Below, in pieces: positions 23,023-29,107 of a stretch of DNA of 29,107 bases (the first letter of the stretch is position 1; each line of letters begins with the position of its first letter). The translations under genes and the position numbers were made by a program. Origin of the DNA: an uncultured Oscillospiraceae bacterium (GTDB lineage Bacteria; Bacillota; Clostridia; Oscillospirales; Acutalibacteraceae). The notes under the pieces are model-generated. The model saw only the letters and a list, made by a program, of their open reading frames with translations. It did no database searches and was not told the DNA's origin. The stretch spans positions 1 to 29,107 of the forward strand of contig URQJ01000005.1 in the NCBI GenBank assembly GCA_900549945.1. Direction: 5' to 3'.

Positions 23023-24696
23023 ATGCCGGATTACCTGAAACTCAAAAAGTCAAACTGCAAGAACTGCTATAAATGTATTCGCCACTGTCCCGTGAAATCG
23101 ATCAAGTTCCAATCGGATCAGGCGCACATCGTCAAGGACGAATGCGTGCTCTGCGGGCAGTGCTTTGTCGTATGTCCACAGAATGCGAAGGAGATCCGCA
23201 ACGACGTTCCGTCCGTGCAGGCTATGCTGAACAGCGGCAGCCGCGTGGTCGTGAGCCTTGCGCCGTCCTTTGTCGCGAATTACCCCGGCGCTACGATCGA
23301 CACCATGAAGGCGGCTCTTCAAAAGCTCGGCTTCAACGATGTAGAGGAAACGGCGGTCGGCGCCTCGATCGTCAAAACCGAATATGAGAAAATCATTGCT
23401 GAGCGCAGGCAGAAGGTCATCATTTCCACCTGCTGCCATTCGGTCAACACCATGATCCAGAAGTATTACCCCGAGGCGCTGCCGTATCTTGCGCCGGTGC
23501 TTTCGCCGATGCAGGCGCACTGCAAGCGCATCAAGGAGCAGGACCCGGAGGCCAAGACGGTCTTTATCGGCCCTTGTATCTCCAAAAAGGCGGAGTGCGA
23601 CGAGAGTCCGTATGTCGACTGCGTCCTGACCTTTGAGGAGCTGACCGCTTGGCTGAACGGCGAGCAAATCGCGGTGGAGCCCGGCGAGGACAAAAACGAT
23701 GAGAGCCGCGCGCGCCTGTTCCCGACGACGGGCGGCATTCTGCGCTCGATGACGTGCGATGATTCGGATTATACATACATGGCGATCGACGGCCTCGAAA
23801 ACTGCATCGCCGCGATTCAGGATATTGTCGGCGGCAATATGGGCCGCTGCTTCATCGAAATGAGTGCCTGCACCGGAAGCTGCATCAACGGCCCGGCAAT
23901 GGACCATGACAAACGCCTGCCGATTCAGGATTTCATTGCGGTGAACAAGTATGCCGGCAAGCGGGACTTCAACGTTGATCAGCCGGCTTCCGAGGCAATT
24001 CACCACAACTTCGAGTTTGTCGGCCTGCACCGCCAGATGCCCGGCACCGCGGAGATCGAGTCGATCCTGCGCAAGATGGGCAAGACGCGCCCGGAGCATG
24101 AGCTCAACTGCGGCGCGTGCGGCTACAACTCCTGCCGCGAAAAGGCGATCGCGGTCTATCAGGGCCGGGCGGAAATCACGATGTGCCTGCCTTATCTGCT
24201 CGGCAAGGCGGAATCCTTTTCCGATACGATCATCAACAATTCCGCCAACGGTATTTTTGTTCTCAACGAGGCGCTTGAGGTACAGCAGATCAATGCGACG
24301 GCGCGCAAGCTGATGAACATCAAAAACGCGTCGGATATTATCGGCGAGCCGGTCATCCGCATTCTGGATCCCCGCGCGTTCCTCGACGTCATGCAGACGG
24401 GCCGCGCGATCCACGATGAGCGCGTTTACCTAGCCGAATACAACCGGTATGTGGACCAGACGATCCTGTACGACCGGAGCTATCATATTTTGATCTGCAC
24501 GATGCGCGACGTGACCGCCGAGGTGGACGAGCGCATGAAGAAAGAGAAGATGGGCCAGCAGACTATCGAGGTCACGAACCGCGTGATCGAGAAGCAGATG
24601 CGCGTGGTACAGGAAATCGCGTCTCTGCTCGGCGAGACGACGGCGGAAACCAAGATAGCGCTTACGAAGTTAAAGGATTCGCTGAAAGATGAATAA
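23023..24696 (+). CDS. Sensory-type (group C3-like) [FeFe]-hydrogenase with PAS domain
   Basis: This 557-residue soluble protein has several domains. Two [4Fe-4S] clusters come first (Cys12, 15, 18, 22 and Cys41, 44, 47, 51). An H-cluster domain has likely ligands Cys138 (TCCHS), Cys185 (GPCISKK), Cys283 and Cys287 (ACTGSC). An extra Fe-S motif has Cys363, 366, 371 and 388 (CGACGYNSC). A PAS domain covers about 400-500, and a charged C-terminal helix ends the protein. The motifs deviate from catalytic group A (TSCCPxW, MPC, MACPGGC), as in putative sensory group C enzymes; with the neighbouring phosphatase the best match is group C3 (HfsB-like). It probably senses H2 or redox state rather than turning over large amounts of H2. 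The phosphatase gene overlaps its end by 8 bp. Confidence 0.9.
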   Translation: MPDYLKLKKSNCKNCYKCIRHCPVKSIKFQSDQAHIVKDECVLCGQCFVVCPQNAKEIRNDVPSVQAMLNSGSRVVVSLAPSFVANYPGATIDTMKAALQKLGFNDVEETAVGASIVKTEYEKIIAERRQKVIISTCCHSVNTMIQKYYPEALPYLAPVLSPMQAHCKRIKEQDPEAKTVFIGPCISKKAECDESPYVDCVLTFEELTAWLNGEQIAVEPGEDKNDESRARLFPTTGGILRSMTCDDSDYTYMAIDGLENCIAAIQDIVGGNMGRCFIEMSACTGSCINGPAMDHDKRLPIQDFIAVNKYAGKRDFNVDQPASEAIHHNFEFVGLHRQMPGTAEIESILRKMGKTRPEHELNCGACGYNSCREKAIAVYQGRAEITMCLPYLLGKAESFSDTIINNSANGIFVLNEALEVQQINATARKLMNIKNASDIIGEPVIRILDPRAFLDVMQTGRAIHDERVYLAEYNRYVDQTILYDRSYHILICTMRDVTAEVDERMKKEKMGQQTIEVTNRVIEKQMRVVQEIASLLGETTAETKIALTKLKDSLKDE

Positions 24697-25861
24697 TCTA
24701 TGTACTGATATAGGCTTCATGAGCCTGAACAAGCACGGCGAGCAGCTCTGCGGCGACCATGTTGATATCGTGCCGCAGGGGGAAAATTCCACCGTTGTCG
24801 TTCTGGCGGACGGCATGGGCAGCGGCGTCAAGGCGAATATCCTCTCGACGCTGACCTCAAAGATCATCTCCACCATGATGGCGGAGGGCATGCAGGTGGA
24901 GGACTGCGTGGAGACGATCGCCTCCACGCTGCCGATCTGCGCTGTGCGCGGCGTGGCGTACTCCACTTTCACCATCATCCGCATCATCGAAAACGAAGAA
25001 GCAGAAATCATCCAGTACGACAACCCGCACGTCGTGCTGCTGCGCGGCGGCAAAAACTTCGAGTATCCGCGCGAGGAGCTCGAAATCGGCGGGAAAACGA
25101 TCTATAAGACGCGCATTCCGATTCAGGAGGACGACACCTTCATCGCATTCAGCGACGGCGCCATCCACGCGGGCATCGGTATGTCGCTGAATTTCGGCTG
25201 GGAGCGCAAGGACATCATCGACTATATGGAGATGATGTACGACACGAGCTTCACGGCCAAGACGCTCAACACGATGCTGCTCGACGAATGCAATAAGCTG
25301 TACGGCGGCAGCCCGGGCGACGATACCACCTCGGTGGCCGTCAAGGTGCGCGAGCGCCGTCAGGTAAACCTGATGATCGGCCCGCCGTCGAGCCCGGACG
25401 ACCTCGACCGCATGCACGACGCATTCTTCGGTATGTCTGGAAAGCGCATCGTGTGCGGCGGCACGACCTCCACGCTCGCGGCGCAGCGCCTCGGCAAGCC
25501 GGTGATCGCCCAGCTCGATTATCTCGACGCGGAGATCCCGCCGACGGCGAAGGTGGAGGGACTCGACCTCGTCACCGAGGGTGTCATCACGATGAGCAAG
25601 GTCGTTGAGTATGCCAAGGACTACCTGCATGAAAATGCGGCCTACAGCCAGTGGGCCTATAAGCGCGACGGCGCTTCGCTGATTGCGCGGATGCTGTTTG
25701 AGGAGGCGACCGACGTCCACTTCTTTGTCGGCCGCGCGATCAACCCGGCGCATCAGAACCCGAACCTGCCGATCACCTTCAATATCAAGATGCAGCTTGT
25801 GGAAAACCTGTGTCAAAGTCTGAAGGAAATGGGCAAGCGGGTCACGGTCACGTATTTCTAA
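24689..25861 (+). CDS. SpoIIE/PP2C-family serine phosphatase with unassigned C-terminal domain
   Basis: This 390-residue cytoplasmic protein has the PP2C/SpoIIE phosphatase domain at residues 1-220. Metal-binding aspartates are Asp23 (GDHVDI), Asp41 (LADGMGSG), Asp156 (FSDGAIHAG) and Asp211-Asp212 (GDDTTSVAV). Residues 221-390 form a second alpha/beta domain that I do not recognise, with KRIVCGGTTSTLAAQRLG, LDLVTEGVITMSKVVEYA and AINPAHQNPNLPI. The start overlaps the sensory hydrogenase, so the two are translationally coupled. The likely role is to pass the hydrogenase/PAS signal on by dephosphorylating a partner protein; that partner is not visible in the window. Confidence 0.9.
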   Translation: MNNLCTDIGFMSLNKHGEQLCGDHVDIVPQGENSTVVVLADGMGSGVKANILSTLTSKIISTMMAEGMQVEDCVETIASTLPICAVRGVAYSTFTIIRIIENEEAEIIQYDNPHVVLLRGGKNFEYPREELEIGGKTIYKTRIPIQEDDTFIAFSDGAIHAGIGMSLNFGWERKDIIDYMEMMYDTSFTAKTLNTMLLDECNKLYGGSPGDDTTSVAVKVRERRQVNLMIGPPSSPDDLDRMHDAFFGMSGKRIVCGGTTSTLAAQRLGKPVIAQLDYLDAEIPPTAKVEGLDLVTEGVITMSKVVEYAKDYLHENAAYSQWAYKRDGASLIARMLFEEATDVHFFVGRAINPAHQNPNLPITFNIKMQLVENLCQSLKEMGKRVTVTYF

Positions 25862-25896
25862 ATTCCCGGTTCGGGCAAGAAAGGTCTGATTCAAGC

Positions 25897-27351
25897 ATGA
25901 GAAAATTTGATACCAAGATACAGTACTTGAAATACAAGGTACTGCGCGAGGTTGCGCGGTATGGGTTTGAGGATAATCTCCTCGCTGCATACGACGAGAT
26001 CCCGAAGCTGATCGTCAAGGATAAGCCGACAATGCGCTGCTGTATCTATAAGGAGCGCGCGATCGTGCAGGAGCGCATCAAGCTCGCAATGGGCGGCGAC
26101 AAGCATAATCCGAATGTCATCGAAGTTATCGAGATCGCCTGCGACGAGTGCCCGGTCAGCGGCCATATCGTCACCGAGGCGTGCCGCGGCTGCCTTGCGC
26201 ACCGCTGCGAGGACGTGTGCCGCCGCGGCGCCATCACGTTCGACGAGCACCAGAGAGCGCACATCGATAAATCGAAGTGCGTGGAATGCGGTCAGTGCGC
26301 AAAGGTCTGTCCGTACGGCGCGATCATGAACCAGAAGCGCCCGTGCGAGCGCGCCTGCAAGATCAAGGCGATCAGCATGAGCAGTGAGGAGCACCGCGCA
26401 GCACACATCGACAATGAGAAGTGCATTTCCTGCGGCGCCTGTGTTTACCAGTGCCCGTTCGGCGCAATCGTCGATAAATCCTTCATTCTCGACGCCGTGG
26501 AGCTTTTGAAAAAGAGCCGCGACAACGAGGACTACAAGGTGTACGCCGTTGTGGCGCCGTCGATCTCGAGCCAGTTCAGCTACGCAAAACTTGGTCAGGT
26601 GATCACCGGTATCCAGCGCCTCGGCTTCTTCCATGTCATCGAGGCCGCGCTCGGCGCGGATATGGTCGCCTATCAGGAGGCGGAGGAGCTTGCCGAAAAG
26701 GGATTCCTCACCAGCTCCTGCTGCCCGGCCTTTGTGTCCTACATCAAAAAGAGCTTCCCGACTCTGGCGGATAAGATCTCCCACAACCTCTCTCCGGCAG
26801 CCGAGATCGCCCGCTATATTAAGGAGACGACGCCGGACGCGAAAATCGTCTTTATCGGGCCGTGCACGGCGAAAAAGATGGAGTTCAAGTACGAGCGCGC
26901 GGCGGAGTACATCGACTGCACACTGACGTTTGAGGAGCTTCAGGCGCTGTTTGACAGCCGCAACATCGATCTGACGACGCTTCCGGAGGGCGTGCTTGAC
27001 AACGCCTCTTACTACGGCCGTATTTTTGCCCGCAGCGGCGGCCTGACCGACGCTGTTACCGAGGCACTTCAGGAGCAGGGAAACACAGATTTCAAGCTCA
27101 ATGCGATTGCATGCGACGGCATCGAGGCCTGCCGCACGGCACTGATGCGCGCGTCAAAAAATGTGCTGCCGAACAACTTCATCGAGGGCATGGCCTGCCT
27201 CGGCGGCTGCATCGGCGGCGCAGGCTGCCTGACGCACGGTGATAAGAATAAGGCGGACGTCGATAAGTACGGGCGCGAGGCGATGGAAAAATCCATTGTC
27301 GATGCGATCTCGGTCACGGACGTCGGCCCGAATCCCGCCGTAAAACCGTAA
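25897..27351 (+). CDS. Group B-like monomeric [FeFe]-hydrogenase
   Basis: This is a 484-residue soluble protein. The N-terminal part (80-190) is unusually rich in cysteine: Cys82, 85, 96, 99, 104, 108, then Cys128, 131, 134, 138, then Cys150, 154, then Cys176, 179, 182, 186, enough for three to four Fe-S clusters. The H-domain has Cys275-Cys276 (TSSCCPAFVSYI), Cys323 (IGPCTAKKMEF), and Cys433 and Cys437 (MACLGGCIGGAGCL). These are the group B forms of the hydrogenase motifs. It likely evolves or takes up H2 using ferredoxin, though group B enzymes are little studied. The ATG at 25897 follows AAAGGTC; the open frame upstream lies in the phosphatase gene. Confidence 0.9.
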   Translation: MRKFDTKIQYLKYKVLREVARYGFEDNLLAAYDEIPKLIVKDKPTMRCCIYKERAIVQERIKLAMGGDKHNPNVIEVIEIACDECPVSGHIVTEACRGCLAHRCEDVCRRGAITFDEHQRAHIDKSKCVECGQCAKVCPYGAIMNQKRPCERACKIKAISMSSEEHRAAHIDNEKCISCGACVYQCPFGAIVDKSFILDAVELLKKSRDNEDYKVYAVVAPSISSQFSYAKLGQVITGIQRLGFFHVIEAALGADMVAYQEAEELAEKGFLTSSCCPAFVSYIKKSFPTLADKISHNLSPAAEIARYIKETTPDAKIVFIGPCTAKKMEFKYERAAEYIDCTLTFEELQALFDSRNIDLTTLPEGVLDNASYYGRIFARSGGLTDAVTEALQEQGNTDFKLNAIACDGIEACRTALMRASKNVLPNNFIEGMACLGGCIGGAGCLTHGDKNKADVDKYGREAMEKSIVDAISVTDVGPNPAVKP

Positions 27352-27366
27352 TATTTCGCTGTATTG

Positions 27367-27396
27367 GATTCGGTCTGTAAAGCTGCAGGCCGAATC
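27367..27396 (+). terminator. Long hairpin after the hydrogenase gene, possible terminator
   Basis: An 11-bp stem, GATTCGGTCTG (27367-27377) with CAGGCCGAATC (27386-27396) and one wobble pair, has an 8-base loop and lies 16 bp after the stop codon. It is not followed by a T tract, so it may be an atypical terminator or a 3'-end stabiliser. Confidence 0.45.
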
Positions 27397-27461
27397 TGTG
27401 CATATTGGGGAGAATGCCCTCTGTTAAAAATTCACCTTACATTTTGGAGAGGATGATTCAA

Positions 27462-28484
27462 GTGAAAGCCGCTTATTTTCTCGGAAACAAAACCTTTGAA
27501 GTGCGCGAACAGCCGACTCCGAAGGCACAGCCGGGCACGGTCGTCATCAAAAACTACGCCTGCGGCGTCTGCGGCACGGACGTGCACATCTACCACGGAG
27601 AATCCGGCAGCGCAGAGGTACATCCGCCGGTCGTGCTCGGACACGAGTACGCCGGCGTCGTCGCGGAGGTAGGCGCCGGCGTCGAGGATCTGAAGATCGG
27701 CGACCATGTGACGGTCGACCCCAACATTTACTGCGGAACCTGCGGTGCGTGCCGCAACGGCAAAAAGCAGTTGTGCAGCCACATGGAGGCCGTCGGCGTT
27801 ACAATGGACGGCGGCTTTGCGGAATACAGCGTTGTGCCGGCCGCGCAGGCGCTGCGCCTTGAGCCCGATGTGCCGCTGGAATACGGCGCAATGAGCGAGC
27901 CGCTTGCCTGCTGTATCCACGGCATCGACCGCGCGGAGATTAAGGTCGGCGATACGGTATGCGTGGTCGGCGGCGGCGCGATCGGCCTGCTGATCGTCCA
28001 GCTTGCGCGGCTTTCCGGCGCGGCGAAGGTCGTGCTCAGCGAGCCGAACGCTGTCCGGCGCGAAAAGGCGCTCCAGCTCGGCGCCGATCTCTGCATCGAT
28101 CCGCTTATGGACGGCAGCACGGAGCAGCTCCTCGAATTTACCGGCGGAGAGGGTGCGGACATCGTGATCGAATGCGCCGGCAACCATGCGGCGGTAGAAA
28201 GCGCTTTCCGCTTTGCAAAGCGCGGCGCGACGATCCTGCTGTTCAGCGTGCCGGCCGTCAGCGCGACGTATGCGGTGCCGCTCTTCGACGTATACCAGAA
28301 GGAGCTGACGATCCGCGGCACGTTTGTCAACCCGGATACGCACCAACGCGCCGTTGCACTGATCAACAGCGGGCGGATCCAGATTGCGCCGATCATCACG
28401 CATACCTTCTCGCTCGAGGAGCTGCCGGAGGCCATTGCAGCGCAGATGGGCGCAGAGGCGATCAAGGTGATTGTCAAGGCATAG
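27462..28484 (+). CDS. Zinc-dependent alcohol/polyol dehydrogenase (second MDR enzyme)
   Basis: This 340-residue MDR dehydrogenase is similar in size to the enzyme at 5843-6868. The catalytic zinc residues are Cys37 (GVCGTD), His61 and Glu62 (GHEY). The structural zinc cysteines are Cys91, 94, 97 and 105. The Rossmann motif is GGGAIG, with a Ser-Glu at the end of the second strand (VVLSEPN), consistent with NAD use. Polyol, butanediol or threonine dehydrogenase activities are all possible. The GTG at 27462 is chosen because GGAGAGG lies 9 bp before it and family members begin MKAAxF; an in-frame ATG at 27453 abuts the ribosome binding site. It might use the NADH pool that Rex monitors. Confidence 0.9.
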   Translation: MKAAYFLGNKTFEVREQPTPKAQPGTVVIKNYACGVCGTDVHIYHGESGSAEVHPPVVLGHEYAGVVAEVGAGVEDLKIGDHVTVDPNIYCGTCGACRNGKKQLCSHMEAVGVTMDGGFAEYSVVPAAQALRLEPDVPLEYGAMSEPLACCIHGIDRAEIKVGDTVCVVGGGAIGLLIVQLARLSGAAKVVLSEPNAVRREKALQLGADLCIDPLMDGSTEQLLEFTGGEGADIVIECAGNHAAVESAFRFAKRGATILLFSVPAVSATYAVPLFDVYQKELTIRGTFVNPDTHQRAVALINSGRIQIAPIITHTFSLEELPEAIAAQMGAEAIKVIVKA

Positions 28485-28571
28485 GTTTGTGAAAAACGAG
28501 CTTATTTTTTACCAAAACTTAACCGGTTCGTGTGATTTTTCCCGTGGATATGCAGATTTTTTTGCTTTCCA

Positions 28572-28600
28572 TTGTACTTTTCCGAAAAACGCAGTATAAT
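28572..28600 (+). promoter_or_regulatory. Promoter of pncB
   Basis: TTGTAC (28572-28577), a 17-bp spacer and TATAAT (28595-28600) lie about 45 bp before the pncB start. The AT-rich 110 bp before it hold no recognised gene or terminator. Confidence 0.65.
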
Positions 28601-28645
28601 AAAATGCAATCAAACTAGCAGCAATGCAGCAGCGGGGGATACAAC

Positions 28646-29107
28646 ATGAACGCAAATTTTTGCAGTGATCGGGTAAACCTGACCATGCTGACGGATTTCT
28701 ACGAAATCACGATGGCGAACGGTTATTTTGCAAGCGGCTTTAAGGATACGATCGGTTATTTCGATATGTTTTTCCGAAAGGTGCCGGACGGCGGCGGCTT
28801 TGCCATCATGGCCGGCGTCGAGCAGCTCGTCGATTATCTGAAGGACCTTTCCTTTACGGAGGAGGACATCCAGTATTTGCGCTCGAAGCAGATCTTCCGC
28901 GAGGAATTTCTCGAGTATCTGCGCGGCTTTAAGTTTGTGTGCGACGTCTGGGCGGTGCCGGAGGGTACGCCGATTTTCCCGGGTGAGCCGATTGTGACGG
29001 TTCGCGGCCCGGTCATTCAGGCGCAGTTCATCGAAACGATGATTTTGCTGTGCATCAACCACCAGAGCCTGATCGCCACCAAAACGTCCAGAGTGTGCTT
29101 TGCGGCG
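28646..29107 (+). CDS. pncB: Nicotinate phosphoribosyltransferase (N-terminal part, cut by window edge)
   Basis: PncB makes nicotinate mononucleotide from nicotinate and phosphoribosyl pyrophosphate in NAD salvage. The first 154 codons are present. They include LTMLTDFYEITMANGYF and YFDMFFRKVPDGGGFAIMAG, the conserved N-terminal tyrosine and Arg/Lys segments of the family. Residues 125-154 (VTVRGPVIQAQFIETMILLCINHQ) lead into the barrel. GGGGGA lies about 6 bp before the ATG. The catalytic barrel and C-terminus lie beyond the window. It has its own promoter and follows the hydrogen module, adding an NAD-supply gene next to the NADH sensor. Confidence 0.95.
   Translation, partial: MNANFCSDRVNLTMLTDFYEITMANGYFASGFKDTIGYFDMFFRKVPDGGGFAIMAGVEQLVDYLKDLSFTEEDIQYLRSKQIFREEFLEYLRGFKFVCDVWAVPEGTPIFPGEPIVTVRGPVIQAQFIETMILLCINHQSLIATKTSRVCFAA

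Noticed and set aside
23050..24414. 454-codon minus-strand open frame opposite the sensory hydrogenase
   Set aside because: Its composition is Arg/Ala/Asp/Leu-rich without motifs, and the opposite strand carries clear Fe-S and H-cluster motifs.
27421..27436. Possible Rex box before the second zinc dehydrogenase (CTGTTAAAAATTCACC)
   Set aside because: The half-sites are one base too close for the 18-bp Rex consensus and the right half matches poorly.
28486..28503. TTGTGAA half-site after the second zinc dehydrogenase
   Set aside because: Only one half of a Rex-like site is present; the right half does not match.

Overview
The window reads as a chromosomal segment of a strictly anaerobic Gram-positive bacterium of the class Clostridia, most like GC-rich gut Oscillospiraceae/Ruminococcaceae. 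This is inferred from the visibly GC-rich sequence, Firmicutes gene orders (dxs-tlyA-nadK-argR-recN, the yfmF-yfmH pair, nrdR, rex), several [FeFe]-hydrogenase-type proteins, and a cytoplasmic GH51 arabinofuranosidase. No tRNA, rRNA, CRISPR array, transposase or integrase was seen. No gene-free stretch exceeds about 170 bases. Twenty-seven genes are called, and both end genes are cut by the window.

Layout. 1-476 (-): 5' part of an ABC-F ATPase, divergent from a sugar-isomerase-like TIM-barrel gene (638-1423). 1509-2412: nrdR and a cysteine-rich protein, ended by a terminator. 2453-3850 (-): MATE exporter. 4018-5744: GH51 arabinofuranosidase behind an AraR-like operator, with a small DUF6171-type zinc protein overlapping its stop. 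5843-7742: zinc alcohol dehydrogenase and a putative heavy-metal/manganese exporter. 7867-8973: nucleotidyltransferase. 9119-19979: a long co-directional housekeeping run, yfmF-yfmH-lgt-folD-dxs-tlyA-nadK-argR-recN plus a signal-peptidase-like protein without a recognisable catalytic Ser/His. A terminator follows, then a DivIVA-like mini-protein (20139-20411).

20449-28484 is the most interesting part: a redox/hydrogen module. It has a LysR regulator behind a near-consensus promoter with an embedded palindrome, and the NADH sensor Rex behind its own candidate Rex box. These are followed by a thioredoxin-fold [2Fe-2S] ferredoxin, an FlK-like hotdog thioesterase, a PAS-containing sensory-type (group C3-like) [FeFe]-hydrogenase, a SpoIIE/PP2C phosphatase with an unassigned C-terminal domain, a group B-like [FeFe]-hydrogenase and a second zinc alcohol/polyol dehydrogenase. 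A 13-bp palindromic motif occurs once before the LysR gene and once before rex. The arrangement suggests that H2 or redox state is read by the sensory hydrogenase, relayed through the phosphatase, and coordinated with NADH/NAD+ through Rex. The window ends in the NAD-salvage gene pncB (28646 onward).
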